Assembly: GCF_000711825.1 (NCBI RefSeq) | Contig: NZ_JONJ01000010.1 | Location: 83,564 to 147,563 of the forward strand | Direction of reading: 5' to 3' | Origin: [Clostridium] aminophilum DSM 10710 | Lineage (GTDB): Bacteria > Bacillota > Clostridia > Lachnospirales > Lachnospiraceae | DNA length: 64,000 nt | Shown: positions 28,152 through 37,838 of the stretch, piece after piece | Position numbering within the stretch: the stretch's first letter is position 1 | Layout of the letters: each line of letters begins with the position of its first letter | Notes under the pieces: generated by a model | Seen by the model: only the letters and a program-made list of their open reading frames with translations | What the model was told of the DNA's origin: nothing | Databases searched by the model: none | Translations under genes and position numbers: made by a program

Positions 28152-29075
28152 ATGGAAGATATGGAAGGAAAGAACGGATTTCATTCCGGGTTTGTGACGC
28201 TCATCGGGCGGCCGAATGTCGGCAAATCGACTCTGATGAACCATCTGATCGGACAGAAGATCGCGATCACGTCCGCAAAGCCGCAGACAACGCGGAACCG
28301 GATCCAGACGGTCTATACCGATGAGCAGGGCCAGATCATTTTCCTGGATACGCCGGGAATTCTGAAGGCCCGTCACAAGCTGGACGAATATATGCTCGAG
28401 ACTGCGGAAGAGACGCTCGCCGAGGTCGACGCGGTTCTGTGGCTCGTCGAGCCGGCAAGCTATGTCGGGGAAGGCGATCAGTATATCGCGAAGATCCTCG
28501 CCGCGGCGAAAAAGCCGGTTATCCTGGTCATCAACAAGATCGACCAGGCGGATGAAGCGAAGCCGGAAGAAGCGAAGAATGCGTTCGCCGGACTGATGGA
28601 TTTTGCCGGGATCGCGGAAGTGTCCGCTCTCCGGGGCATCGGCGTGGATGCGCTCCGCAGGAAAATCATGAGCGTTCTCCCGGTGGGACCGCAGTTTTTT
28701 GACGAGGAGACGGTCACCAACCAGTCGATGCGGGAGATTGCGGCGGAGATTGTCCGCGAAAAAGCGCTTCGTCTTCTGAAGGAGGAAGTTCCCCACGGCA
28801 TCGCGGTGGTCATCGATTCGATGAAACAGCGCGGAAACGGCCTCTGGGACATCGACGCGTCCATCGTCTGCGAGAAGGATTCCCACAAGGGCATTGTCAT
28901 CGGAAAAGGCGGCGCCATGCTGAAGCGTATTGGTTCTCAGGCGAGAAAAGACATCGAGGACATGGTTCAGGATCAGGTGAATCTTCAGCTCCATGTCAAG
29001 GTGCGCAAGGACTGGCGAGACAGCGAGCTGTATATGAAGAATTTCGGCTATGAGATGAAAAACGGGAAAAAATGA
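28152..29075 (+). CDS. era: GTPase Era
   Basis: Ribosome assembly GTPase that binds the 3-prime end of 16S rRNA. G1 GRPNVGKST, the switch sequence PQTTRNRIQTVY, G3 DTPG, G4 NKID and the C-terminal KH domain (GIVIGKGGAMLKRIG) are all present in 307 residues. ATG at 28152 with AAGGAGA upstream. It precedes recO by 39 bases, a conserved pair. Confidence 0.97.
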   Translation: MEDMEGKNGFHSGFVTLIGRPNVGKSTLMNHLIGQKIAITSAKPQTTRNRIQTVYTDEQGQIIFLDTPGILKARHKLDEYMLETAEETLAEVDAVLWLVEPASYVGEGDQYIAKILAAAKKPVILVINKIDQADEAKPEEAKNAFAGLMDFAGIAEVSALRGIGVDALRRKIMSVLPVGPQFFDEETVTNQSMREIAAEIVREKALRLLKEEVPHGIAVVIDSMKQRGNGLWDIDASIVCEKDSHKGIVIGKGGAMLKRIGSQARKDIEDMVQDQVNLQLHVKVRKDWRDSELYMKNFGYEMKNGKK

Positions 29076-29114
29076 TGTCTGCGGGCAGGCTGCCGGCAGA
29101 GGGAAAGGCTGTCT

Positions 29115-29765
29115 ATGAGAGATCTCGTAAACCTCAGCGGCATGGTGCTCTCCGCATCGCCGGTGGGCGATTATGACCGGCGCCTGGTGATCCTGACCCG
29201 CGAGAGGGGAAAGATCACGGCGTTTGCGCGGGGGGCGAAACGCAGTTCCTCGACGCTCCGGGCGGCGGCGTCCCCCTTTGTCGCGGGAACATTTTCCCTC
29301 GCGGAAGGAAGAGACTCCTATAACCTTTATTCTGCGGAAGTGGACGATTACCATTCAGAGTTGGCGATGGATCCGGAGGCGGTCTGCTATGCGTCGTATT
29401 TCAGCGAGTTTGCCTCGTACTACGGCCGGGAGGGGATCGAAGCGGGAGCCGTGATCGATCTTCTCGAGGCCGCGTTCACCGCCATTCGGGAAGACCGGGT
29501 GCCAAACGTCATGGTGCGCCGGGTTTATGAACTGCGGCTGATGGTCCTGAACGGCGAATATACGGAGACTATGCCGGGGGGCGAGTACAGCGATGCGGCC
29601 CGGTATGCCTGGTACGTGTCCGCCACAAGACCGGTTGACAACCTGTTTTCCTTCCGGCTGAAGGACGAGCCGATGAGGGAGTTCGGACATGCGGTGGATC
29701 GGAACATCGCCCGTTTTGTGGACCGGCACTTCCACTCGCTGGATGTGCTGAAGGTGATGGTGTAA
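29115..29765 (+). CDS. recO: DNA repair protein RecO
   Basis: Recombination mediator that loads RecA with RecR. The OB-fold start (LSGMVLSASPVGDYDRRLVILTRERGKITAFARGAKR) is diagnostic. At 216 residues it is shorter than the usual 240-260, and the four-cysteine zinc motif of many RecO proteins is absent (a single Cys is visible). It follows era directly. Confidence 0.9.
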   Translation: MRDLVNLSGMVLSASPVGDYDRRLVILTRERGKITAFARGAKRSSSTLRAAASPFVAGTFSLAEGRDSYNLYSAEVDDYHSELAMDPEAVCYASYFSEFASYYGREGIEAGAVIDLLEAAFTAIREDRVPNVMVRRVYELRLMVLNGEYTETMPGGEYSDAARYAWYVSATRPVDNLFSFRLKDEPMREFGHAVDRNIARFVDRHFHSLDVLKVMV

Positions 29766-29962
29766 ATCCGACGGAGAACGTCACCGCCGTCAGGGAGCTG
29801 GGGAAAACAGCGGTAAGACGAAGGGGCCGTCAGGGCAGGATTCCGGGCTGCGTTTCAGTCTGCCACGGGATACGGAAACACAGAAGGAAAAGGCTGCTTA
29901 AGACAAGAATACAGGCCGGAAAAAACGGCGGGAAGCTTTAACATCGGGAAGGAGAAGACGGG

Positions 29963-30997
29963 ATGACAGACGCACAGTTTCAGCGAAAAGTGACCTGGCT
30001 CAGTTTCCTCTGCTGTGTCCTCGTTATCTGGAATCACGCGGGAAACGCGGATCTTTTTCTTCCGGGTCAGGGAACGAACGGTTTTCTGTGGCGGTTTGAA
30101 TATGAATACGCCTACTCGGTCATCCGCGCGGATATCCCGTTTTTCCTGATGATTTCCGGATACCGGTTTTTCCGCGGTTTTGAGCTGAAAAAACTTCCGG
30201 GCAAATGGTTCCGGAGAGTACGTTCGCTCCTTGTTCCGTATCTACTGTGGAATCTTCTGTACTATGCCGCAGATGCGGCGGCAAGCCGGATTCCGTTGCT
30301 TTCGGAGATTACGGGACGGACCGGGATTCCGGTCACGGCAGAGGAGATCATCCGCGCGGCGGTATTTTTTACACATAATCCGGTGTTCTGGTTCATGTTT
30401 CAGCTGATCCTACTGGTAATTCTTGCCCCGGTGATCTGGATCTTTCTCCGGTCGAAGGCGGGATATCTCGTGATGCTCGCGGGCTTCGCCGTGCTCTGGT
30501 ATGTCTGGCCGGCTGTGCCGGTCCTGAATCCGGACGCGCTGATCTACTTCAGCCTCGGCGGGATGGCGGCCGTCCGGTTCCGGAACGTGACCGAACAGGC
30601 GTGGAGCATAAAGCAGCTTTTGCTCGGATGCGCGTCGCTCGCGGCGGCAGCGGCGCTTTACCGGTATTACCGGATCGTTCAGACCCCCCAGCCGATCGTA
30701 CTTTATTCGATTCTGGTACCGGCTGGACTCTGGCTGGTATTCAATGAAAGGTGGATTTCGGAGGACGGGATCCGCCCGTGGATGAAAGAGACATTTTTTA
30801 TCTATGCCTTTCATTTTGTCGTGGTCCGTGCTGTAAATAAGACGGTTGTCCGCATTTTCCCGGGAAATGGCATCGTGGCGGCGATTCTCTTTACGGTTAT
30901 GCCGCTGATCGCGGTGGCGGTATGCCATGGGCTTGCGGGATTTCTGCGGAAGAATGTTCCGCCGCTGTATTCGCTTCTGAACGGCGGCCGGGGGTGA
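29963..30997 (+). CDS. Acyltransferase 3 family membrane protein
   Basis: A 344-residue polytopic membrane protein with about ten hydrophobic segments and the acyltransferase-3 layout: LVIWNHAG near the start (catalytic His region), FFLMISGYRFFRG, RVRSLLVPYLLWNLLYY and a late IYAFHFVVVRA. Members O-acetylate sugars or peptidoglycan at the membrane; the acceptor here is unknown. ATG with AAGGAGAAG upstream. The last codons overlap a 68-bp tandem repeat. Confidence 0.85.
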   Translation: MTDAQFQRKVTWLSFLCCVLVIWNHAGNADLFLPGQGTNGFLWRFEYEYAYSVIRADIPFFLMISGYRFFRGFELKKLPGKWFRRVRSLLVPYLLWNLLYYAADAAASRIPLLSEITGRTGIPVTAEEIIRAAVFFTHNPVFWFMFQLILLVILAPVIWIFLRSKAGYLVMLAGFAVLWYVWPAVPVLNPDALIYFSLGGMAAVRFRNVTEQAWSIKQLLLGCASLAAAAALYRYYRIVQTPQPIVLYSILVPAGLWLVFNERWISEDGIRPWMKETFFIYAFHFVVVRAVNKTVVRIFPGNGIVAAILFTVMPLIAVAVCHGLAGFLRKNVPPLYSLLNGGRG

Positions 30998-31141
30998 ATG
31001 CGGATCCGGTGATGCAACGGTTTCGGATGGATGGCACATCCGGCGGAACGGCGGATCTGGGTGAATGCGGATCCCGAGGAATCTGAGGTTTCGGATGGAT
31101 GGTACATTCGGCGGAACGGCGGATCTGGATGAATGCGGATT
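30993..31141 (+). repeat. 67-69 bp tandem repeat behind the acyltransferase gene
   Basis: Two units (30993-31059 and 31060-31128) share GTGAATGCGGATCC, GTTTCGGATGGATGG and CGGCGGAACGGCGGATCTGG blocks; a third begins at 31129. The first unit starts in the stop region of the gene. Confidence 0.75.
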
Positions 31142-31223
31142 CGCCGAAAAGTTTAGAGAGGACACTGAACGGATGTAAGGGAACGCCGCGGCTTACAGGC
31201 GGAGGAAGGGATGGAATTCCTTC

Positions 31224-31252
31224 TTGAAAAGCGTAATGAAAGCATATATACT
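31224..31252 (+). promoter_or_regulatory. Promoter of glyS
   Basis: TTGAAA (31224-31229), a 17-base spacer and TATACT (31247-31252). The leader to the start codon is about 70 bases and contains a short CCGGC/GCCGG hairpin. No T-box signature was seen. Confidence 0.7.
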
Positions 31253-31330
31253 AAATTCTACGTGTAAATAATTTAACACTTTTATGAGATGAACCCCGGC
31301 AGCCAGCCGGCGGTCATGAGGAGGATCAAG

Positions 31331-32719
31331 ATGGAAAAGACAATGGAGAAGATCGTTGCCCTCGCAAAAGCAAGAGGTTTTGTATATCCGGGTTCCGAGA
31401 TTTACGGCGGACTTGCGAATACATGGGATTACGGTCCGCTCGGAGTTGAGCTGAAGAACAATGTGAAGAAAGCATGGTGGCAGAAGTTCGTACAGGAAAG
31501 CCCGTACAATGTCGGCGTTGACTGCGCGATTCTGATGAACCCGCAGACATGGATCGCTTCTGGACATCTCGGCAGCTTCACCGATCCTCTGATGGACTGC
31601 AAGGAGTGCCATGAGAGATTCAGAGCCGACAAGCTGATCGAGGACTGGTGCGCAGAGAACAACTTCGCACTGGAGGGTTCCGTTGACGCATGGTCCAATG
31701 AGCAGATGCAGGACTTTATCGCGGAGCACGGAATCGCATGCCCGAGCTGCGGCAAGAGCAACTGGACCGATATCCGTCAGTTCAACCTGATGTTCAAGAC
31801 ATTCCAGGGCGTAACCGAGGATGCAAAGAACGCGGTTTATCTGAGACCGGAGACTGCACAGGGTATTTTTGTAAACTTCAAGAACGTTCAGAGAACATCC
31901 CGCAAGAAGGTTCCGTTCGGAATCGGACAGATCGGTAAGTCTTTCCGTAACGAGATCACACCGGGCAACTTCACCTTCCGTACCAGAGAGTTCGAGCAGA
32001 TGGAGCTGGAGTTCTTCTGCAAGCCGGATACCGATCTGGAGTGGTTTGCATACTGGAAACAGTACTGCATCGACTGGCTGCAGGGCCTCGGCATTAAGCC
32101 GGAAGAGATGAGAGCGAGAGACCATGAGAAGGAAGAGCTGAGCTTCTATTCCAAGGCAACCACCGATCTGGAGTTCCTGTTCCCGTTCGGATGGGGCGAG
32201 CTCTGGGGTATCGCAGACAGAACCGATTATGACCTTTCCCGTCATCAGGAAGTATCCAAGCAGGATCTCTCCTATTTCGACGACGAGACCAAGGACAGAT
32301 ATATTCCGTACGTAATCGAGCCGTCCTTGGGCGCAGACCGCGTAACGCTGGCATTCCTGTGCGCTGCATACGACGAGGAGACGCTGGAAGGCGGCGATGT
32401 CAGAACTGTGATGCATTTCCATCCGGCTCTTGCTCCGGTGAAGATTGCGGTTCTTCCACTGTCCAAGAAGCTGGGAGAAGAAGCGGAGAAGCTTTACTTC
32501 GAGCTGGCAAAGACCTATCACTGCGAGTACGACGACAGAGGCGCAATCGGCAAGAGATACAGAAGACAGGATGAGATCGGTACTCCGTTCTGCATCACCT
32601 ACGATTTCGATACCGAGAACGACCACGCTGTAACCGTTCGTGATCGTGATACCATGCAGCAGGTACGTATTCCGATCGCTGAGCTGAAGAACTACTTCGC
32701 AGACAAGTTCACATTCTGA
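31331..32719 (+). CDS. glyS: Glycyl-tRNA synthetase (homodimeric class II)
   Basis: Charges tRNA-Gly. The 462-residue protein is of the single-chain dimeric type, not the alpha2beta2 form. Seen are [23 protein letters not shown], motif 2 [24 protein letters not shown], motif 3 near EPSLGADRV and the C-terminal anticodon domain ([19 protein letters not shown]). The ATG at 31331 follows GAGGAGG by six bases; an upstream ATG at 31289 is not preceded by a good site. Codon choice suggests high expression. Confidence 0.96.
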   Translation: MEKTMEKIVALAKARGFVYPGSEIYGGLANTWDYGPLGVELKNNVKKAWWQKFVQESPYNVGVDCAILMNPQTWIASGHLGSFTDPLMDCKECHERFRADKLIEDWCAENNFALEGSVDAWSNEQMQDFIAEHGIACPSCGKSNWTDIRQFNLMFKTFQGVTEDAKNAVYLRPETAQGIFVNFKNVQRTSRKKVPFGIGQIGKSFRNEITPGNFTFRTREFEQMELEFFCKPDTDLEWFAYWKQYCIDWLQGLGIKPEEMRARDHEKEELSFYSKATTDLEFLFPFGWGELWGIADRTDYDLSRHQEVSKQDLSYFDDETKDRYIPYVIEPSLGADRVTLAFLCAAYDEETLEGGDVRTVMHFHPALAPVKIAVLPLSKKLGEEAEKLYFELAKTYHCEYDDRGAIGKRYRRQDEIGTPFCITYDFDTENDHAVTVRDRDTMQQVRIPIAELKNYFADKFTF

Positions 32720-32758
32720 TCGGTCTGAAGAGAACAAGACAAAGATAAGACATTTTCA

Positions 32759-32791
32759 AAGCTCCATCCGGCGCTCTGCCGGCTGGAGCTT
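32759..32791 (+). terminator. Hairpin terminator after glyS
   Basis: A near-perfect stem of 14 pairs (AAGCTCCATCCGGC against GCCGGCTGGAGCTT) with loop GCTCT. The T-run after it is weak. Confidence 0.6.
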
Positions 32792-32852
32792 ATGTTAACT
32801 GAAGGAACAGCGTGCCGGAGTCGGGACACAGCCGGTACAGGAGGTGACGAGA

Positions 32853-34517
32853 GTGAAAAAAATATCCCTGTTTGACGGAACGGCGATCACGCTGGAAGAA
32901 ATACTGGATGCGCGGTCAGCGCGGGCGGAACGACAGAGGGCATTTCTCGCGGAAGGCGGGATGTCGCTGATCAGCTTTGCACTGAATATGCCGGGACCGG
33001 TAAAACAGTCCGTCACCGCAAGACGGGTCTTTGAAGAGGGAATCCGTGAGATCCGGAAGGACATTGAATCGCTGAGCGGGACTGTTCCGGGGGCGGAGAA
33101 GGCAGCGTCGGAGAAAGCAGCGTCGGAGATATCGGGCAAGACGGCAGAGAAGTTTACTGCTGAGACGGCGAAAAAGACAGCAGCGGAGACGTCGGAAAAG
33201 AAGGCGGCGGAGAAGGCAGCGTCGGAGACATCAGGCAAGATGGCGACGGAAAAAGGCAGAGTGATCCTTCGGGAGGATGTCTCCCATGAGATGACCGGAA
33301 GCCAGGCATTCTTTCTTCTGAATCTTCCGGCGGACCGCATCAAGAAGAAAATGACGGAGATCGAGGAATATCATCCGCTCGGCCGTCTCTTCGACATCGA
33401 TGTGATCGGCCCGGACGGGGTTCCGCTTTCGAGAACGCAATTCGGACTTCCGGCGAGAACCTGCATGGTCTGCGGTGAGAACGCGAAGATCTGTGCGAGA
33501 AGCGGAGCGCACAGCGCGGAGATCATCGCCTACACGCTAAATGATCTGGTGCATTCGTATTTTCGTGACAAAGAGGCGGACCGCGTCGCCATCTGCGCGA
33601 CCAGAGCACTGCTCTATGAGGTGTCGACAACGCCGAAGCCGGGACTTGTGGACCGCGCCAATCAGGGTTCTCACAGCGATATGGATTATTTCACTTTCGT
33701 GGACAGCAGTGCGACGCTCTGTCACTGGTTCCGGGACATGTTCTGTGTCGGCTGGGATCACGCGGATGATTCGCCGGAGTCGCTTTTCCGGAGACTGCAG
33801 TTTATCGGGAAAATGGCGGATCGCGCCATGTTCCGGGCAACCGGCGGCGTCAATACGCATCAGGGACTGATCTACGCGGTGACGATCATTGCGGCCGCCA
33901 TCGGAAAAATGATGCGGACAGGATCGGCGGAGGAGATCCCGGAAAAGCATCTGATTGAGGAATGCAGGAAAATCGGCCGCTGTTCGCTTCGGGAAAAATT
34001 CGGCTGTTCCGGGATTTCGCCGGAGACCGGAGAGGAGAAGGACAAGAACAAGGCGCCGGAACCGTTGAGGGCGGCGGAGTCGGAGTCTTCCCTGATTAAC
34101 TCCGGAAGAGAAGCCGCGAAGGGAAATGAGACTCCTGCATACGGCGCCCGGGGAGAGGCGGCGGAAGGCTTTCCGCACGCGCTTAACATCGGCCTTCCGG
34201 CGATCCGAAAGTGGCTTGCGCAAGGATGTTCTTTAAATGACGCGTCCTGCGCGGCGCTTCTTTCCATCATCGCGGAGACGGAGGATACGAATATGATCCG
34301 CCGCGGCGGAAATGAGGAAGCGCAACGCCGAAGAGAAGAAGCGAGGGAGATTCTCCGCAATATGACAGCGGAGACCATCGTTCCGGATATATCAAAACTG
34401 GATAGCGACTATATCCGTCATCATCTCAGCCCCGGCGGAAGCGCCGATATTCTCGCAATTTCTCTGCTATTTTGCTTCTGCGAAGAAGAGGGGATTCTCA
34501 CCGGGGACCACGCTTGA
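32853..34517 (+). CDS. citXG: CitX-CitG fusion (citrate lyase holo-ACP synthesis)
   Basis: Bifunctional protein making and attaching the triphosphoribosyl-dephospho-CoA prosthetic group of citrate lyase. The CitX part ends with PLSRTQFGLPARTCMVCGENAKICARS. The CitG part shows TTPKPGLVDRANQGSHSDMDY and GGVNTHQG. Residues about 79-135 are a low-complexity Ala/Lys/Glu/Ser stretch of repeats placed between CitX motifs, and about 40 more polar residues interrupt CitG. GTG at 32853 has AGGAGG eight bases upstream. No citCDEF genes lie nearby, so its lyase must be encoded elsewhere or is absent. Confidence 0.88.
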   Translation: MKKISLFDGTAITLEEILDARSARAERQRAFLAEGGMSLISFALNMPGPVKQSVTARRVFEEGIREIRKDIESLSGTVPGAEKAASEKAASEISGKTAEKFTAETAKKTAAETSEKKAAEKAASETSGKMATEKGRVILREDVSHEMTGSQAFFLLNLPADRIKKKMTEIEEYHPLGRLFDIDVIGPDGVPLSRTQFGLPARTCMVCGENAKICARSGAHSAEIIAYTLNDLVHSYFRDKEADRVAICATRALLYEVSTTPKPGLVDRANQGSHSDMDYFTFVDSSATLCHWFRDMFCVGWDHADDSPESLFRRLQFIGKMADRAMFRATGGVNTHQGLIYAVTIIAAAIGKMMRTGSAEEIPEKHLIEECRKIGRCSLREKFGCSGISPETGEEKDKNKAPEPLRAAESESSLINSGREAAKGNETPAYGARGEAAEGFPHALNIGLPAIRKWLAQGCSLNDASCAALLSIIAETEDTNMIRRGGNEEAQRRREEAREILRNMTAETIVPDISKLDSDYIRHHLSPGGSADILAISLLFCFCEEEGILTGDHA

Positions 34518-34610
34518 CATTCGGAGCGCGCGGGATTATAAACAGAGTAATTCGATCGAATAAATATCATGAAAAAACGAAAAATAGCATAATTTTTGAT
34601 TTTATTGCGC

Positions 34611-34654
34611 AATGAGGCACATTTTGCGGGAGCACCTGCAGAATGTGCCTCATT
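34611..34654. terminator. Strong intergenic hairpin after citXG
   Basis: A stem of about 17 pairs (AATGAGGCACATTTTGC against GCAGAATGTGCCTCATT) with a ten-base loop. T-rich sequence flanks it on both strands, so it may work in either direction, though no classic T-run follows on the plus strand. Confidence 0.55.
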
Positions 34655-34765
34655 TGTGTAAAAAAATCAGGAGAATCCAAGGATTTTTCCCTGTCACAAC
34701 AATTCTCCGCGGAGATATTTTTCAATTGCAGAAAAAAAATTTTTGCAATTTACTAATTTAATACG

Positions 34766-34794
34766 TTGCCAAACTAAAGCGTTTGTAGTAGTAT
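34766..34794 (+). promoter_or_regulatory. Promoter of the amino-acid ABC transporter operon
   Basis: TTGCCA (34766-34771), a 17-base spacer and TAGTAT (34789-34794) in AT-rich DNA. The leader is about 165 bases; no riboswitch was recognised in it. Confidence 0.55.
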
Positions 34795-34967
34795 AGCGTC
34801 ATACGAAGAAAACATACTCATTCCCAAGGGTTATAGTGAACGCTGTCGTTTCCGTTACAGGACATTCACTCCTCCCATTCGCCCCGGTTGCGGATAGAGA
34901 CAGGTTTCCGGCGGGATTCCGAGAACGGGTTCTTCGCAGACCAGTGGAACATCAGGAGGAGAAGAGG

Positions 34968-36035
34968 ATGAGAAAAAACATGAAGAGAGAAACGAAAAGA
35001 AACATGAAAGGAAACATGAAGAAGATCATCGCATTTGGCGCTGCTGCGGTGATGGCAGCCGCATTTACCGCCTGTGCGCCGGGAAGCGCGGCGACGCAGA
35101 CCGCAAAGGCGGAGGAGACCACGAAGGCGGCGGAGACTGCAAAGGCTGAGGAGACCGCAAAGGCTGCCGAGACTACAAAGGCAGCGGATGCCGGTTCTGC
35201 CGCAGCGGAGGAATTCAAATATGCGGAGATCCCGGCAGTTTCGGAAGAGTGGAAGGCAAAGTATGATGCGATCAGCGGCGGCCGTCTGGACGAGATCCGA
35301 AAAAAGGGAGTCATTCAGATCGCCAGCGAGCCGTATTTTGCTCCGTATGAGTTCATTGATTCATCCAAACAGGGGGATGAACAGTACTGCGGCGCGGATG
35401 TCCAGTTTGCAAAATTCATCGCAGACCGCATGGGCGTAAAGATGGAATATGTTCCGCTGGAATTCAGCGCTGTTCTGACGAGCGTGGTGGAAGGAAAGAC
35501 GGATCTGGCGATCTCGGGCCTCGCTTACACACCGGAGCGCGCGGAAGCCTGCAACATGTCGGACGGATATTACACGGATCCGAAAGAGGCGGGACACGGC
35601 CTTCTGATTCGGGAGGAAAACAAGGATAAGATCAAGGGACTCGATGATCTCGCCGACAAGACCATTGTCTTCCAGGCAGGTTCTCTTCAGGAGGCTCTGG
35701 TCGATGCAGCGGGAGTCAAAGTGGGAAATATCAAGAAGGTTTCCTCTTCCAATGATGCCTATATGGCGGTACAGGAAGGAAAAGCCGATGCGGCAGCAGT
35801 CTACAAGGCAAGCGCAAAACTGTATGCGGAGGCAAATCCGGGCCTGACGCTGGTAGAGGGATTCAAATTTGATGTGCCGAAAGAGATGCAGGGCAACCAC
35901 GTCGGAATCATGAAAGATGAGGAAGCGCTGACCGAGTTCGTCAACACCTGCATTGCGGAGCTGGATGAAAACGGCCTGATGGGCAAATGGGTTGAGACGG
36001 CATCGGCGCAGGCGTCCTCTCTCGGAGTGGATTGA
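34968..36035 (+). CDS. Amino-acid ABC transporter substrate-binding lipoprotein
   Basis: Extracellular solute receptor of family 3. A charged N-terminus and hydrophobic core end in lipobox AFTAC with Cys36 as the lipidated residue. Residues 37-75 form a repetitive Ala/Lys/Glu/Thr linker (KAEETTKAAET units). The binding domain starts at IRKKGVIQIASEPYFAPYEF and includes GKTDLAISGLAYTPERA. ATG at 34968 is eight bases after AGGAGG. Permease and ATPase genes follow. The ligand is unknown; polar amino acid is typical of the family. Confidence 0.92.
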   Translation: MRKNMKRETKRNMKGNMKKIIAFGAAAVMAAAFTACAPGSAATQTAKAEETTKAAETAKAEETAKAAETTKAADAGSAAAEEFKYAEIPAVSEEWKAKYDAISGGRLDEIRKKGVIQIASEPYFAPYEFIDSSKQGDEQYCGADVQFAKFIADRMGVKMEYVPLEFSAVLTSVVEGKTDLAISGLAYTPERAEACNMSDGYYTDPKEAGHGLLIREENKDKIKGLDDLADKTIVFQAGSLQEALVDAAGVKVGNIKKVSSSNDAYMAVQEGKADAAAVYKASAKLYAEANPGLTLVEGFKFDVPKEMQGNHVGIMKDEEALTEFVNTCIAELDENGLMGKWVETASAQASSLGVD

Positions 36036-36090
36036 TCCGATTGACAGATAAGACTTTCACCCGCGCCGGGATTCATCAGGGATTCCTTCC

Positions 36091-36111
36091 GGAATGGTCC
36101 TTCGGGATTCC
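36091..36111 (+). promoter_or_regulatory. Intercistronic hairpin with UUCG loop
   Basis: GGAAT/ATTCC encloses CC-TTCG-GG, an especially stable loop, within a short repeat of GGGATTCCTTCCGG. Such hairpins behind binding-protein genes often stabilise that part of the mRNA, so higher output of the lipoprotein than of the permease is a plausible consequence. Confidence 0.45.
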
Positions 36112-36201
36112 TTCCGGGAAGAAATGAAGGAAAAGCGAGCGGAGAACGGAGCGGGCGAAGGATTCTTCCGGGACTGAGAAATTGCTGGACAGGAGAAAAG
36201 A

Positions 36202-36873
36202 ATGATTTCAAGTGTAATAAAACTATGGGGAAAGTATTCCGGCGTTTATATCAGCGGACTGTACGGAACACTGTGGCTTTCGGCCGTCACGGTTGCCTTT
36301 GCCACGATTCTCGGAACGCTGATTGCTTTTGTGAAACTGTCACGGTTCAGACCGGGACAGTGGCTGGTCAATCTTTACATTGAGATTATCCGCGGAACGC
36401 CGGTACTTCTTCAGATTTATTTCTTCTGGATCTTTCTGCCGAAAGCCATGCCGTTTGAACTGTCGGATACGCAGTGCATTGTCATCGCACTGATCATCAA
36501 CTCCAGCGCCTATGTGGCGGAGATTATCCGTGCCGGAATTGAGGCGGTGGATAAAGGACAGACGGAGGCGGCACTCAGCCTCGGACTCAGCCGGAAGAAT
36601 ACGATGATGAAGGTGGTTCTTCCGCAGGCGATCAAAAACATTTTGCCGGCGCTGGGCAATGAATTCATTACCATGATCAAGGAGACTTCCCTTGCGTCGG
36701 TATTTTTCATCGCGGAGCTGACGACTTCCTATAAGACCGTGCAGGCGGCGACATTTCTCGCCATTCCGTCACTTCTGATTTCCGGTCTGATCTACCTGAT
36801 GCTGACCTTTCTTCTGACAAGACTTCTGGCAATATGTGAAAAGAGGATGAGATCCAATGACAGAAACAGCTAA
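36202..36873 (+). CDS. Amino-acid ABC transporter permease
   Basis: HisM/GlnP-type membrane subunit of 223 residues with five transmembrane segments. The EAA loop that docks on the ATPase is seen as [45 protein letters not shown] is characteristic. Its 3-prime end overlaps the ATPase gene by 17 bases. Confidence 0.94.
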   Translation: MISSVIKLWGKYSGVYISGLYGTLWLSAVTVAFATILGTLIAFVKLSRFRPGQWLVNLYIEIIRGTPVLLQIYFFWIFLPKAMPFELSDTQCIVIALIINSSAYVAEIIRAGIEAVDKGQTEAALSLGLSRKNTMMKVVLPQAIKNILPALGNEFITMIKETSLASVFFIAELTTSYKTVQAATFLAIPSLLISGLIYLMLTFLLTRLLAICEKRMRSNDRNS

Positions 36874-37630
36874 GAATAACGAAAACACAAATCCGTCCGG
36901 AAATGTCATCCTTCGGGTTTCCGGCCTCCGAAAGTCCTTCGGAGACATCCATGTTCTGAAGGGAATCAGCATCGATATCCATGAGGGAGAGACGGTGGCG
37001 GTGATCGGACCAAGCGGCGGCGGAAAGAGTACTTTTCTCCGCTGTCTGAACCGTCTCGAGACGCCGGATGAGGGAGAAATCCTCTTTGACGGGGCGAACA
37101 TCATGGATAAAAAGATTGATATCGCCCGGTACCGCCAGAAGATCGGCATGGTCTTCCAGCACTTTAATGTCTTTCCGCACCTGACGGTGCTGGAGAACAT
37201 TACGCTGGCGCCGACGCTCGAAAAGCACATTCCGAAAGAGGAAGCGCAGAAAAAAGCCATGGAACTGCTGGAAAAGGTCGGCCTTGCAGAGAAACGGGAT
37301 GAGTATCCGACAAGACTTTCCGGCGGACAGAAACAGCGACTGGCCATCGTGAGAGCGCTGGCCATGGAACCGGAGGTCATTCTGTTCGACGAGCCGACCA
37401 GTGCACTGGATCCGGAGATGGTGAAAGAAGTGCTGGAGGTCATCCGCGCTCTCTCGGATTCGGGAATGACGACGGTGATCGTCACCCACGAGATGGGATT
37501 TGCCCGTGAGGTGGCAGATCGCGTGATCTTTGTGGCAGACGGTGTCATCGCAGAAGAGGGGACACCGGACGAGGTGTTCGGAAATCCCAAAAATGAGCGG
37601 ACGAAAACATTTCTCAGTCAGGTGCTGTGA
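36857..37630 (+). CDS. Amino-acid ABC transporter ATP-binding protein (GlnQ-type)
   Basis: ATPase subunit of the importer, 257 residues. Walker [11 protein letters not shown]-loop [14 protein letters not shown], signature [16 protein letters not shown], Walker [15 protein letters not shown] and H-loop VTHEMGFA are complete. It overlaps the permease gene, so translation is coupled. A short 18-bp repeat follows. Confidence 0.95.
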   Translation: MTETAKNNENTNPSGNVILRVSGLRKSFGDIHVLKGISIDIHEGETVAVIGPSGGGKSTFLRCLNRLETPDEGEILFDGANIMDKKIDIARYRQKIGMVFQHFNVFPHLTVLENITLAPTLEKHIPKEEAQKKAMELLEKVGLAEKRDEYPTRLSGGQKQRLAIVRALAMEPEVILFDEPTSALDPEMVKEVLEVIRALSDSGMTTVIVTHEMGFAREVADRVIFVADGVIAEEGTPDEVFGNPKNERTKTFLSQVL

Positions 37631-37704
37631 CATGAAGGGAAAAAATTGATTCCTGCGCGCGAGGGAACTGAGGTCGGAGACAGAATCTGCTGAGGGAAGA
37701 GCAA

Positions 37705-37766
37705 AATTCCGAGGGAGAACAGAATTCCGAGGGAAAACAGAATTCCGAGGGAAAACAGATTCCGAC
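37705..37766 (+). repeat. 18-bp tandem repeat
   Basis: Three units of AATTCCGAGGGAAAACAG (37705, 37723, 37741) and a partial fourth lie between the ATPase and amidohydrolase genes. Confidence 0.75.
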
Positions 37767-37838
37767 AAAAATTTGAGGAGAAAAAAGTTCCGAAGTAAAC
37801 TTGAGTGCGGAAGAAGATAAACAGGATGCGGAGACAGC

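Noticed and set aside
31140..31330. Possible T-box leader upstream of glyS
   Set aside because: The conserved T-box sequence and an antiterminator/terminator pair were not found.
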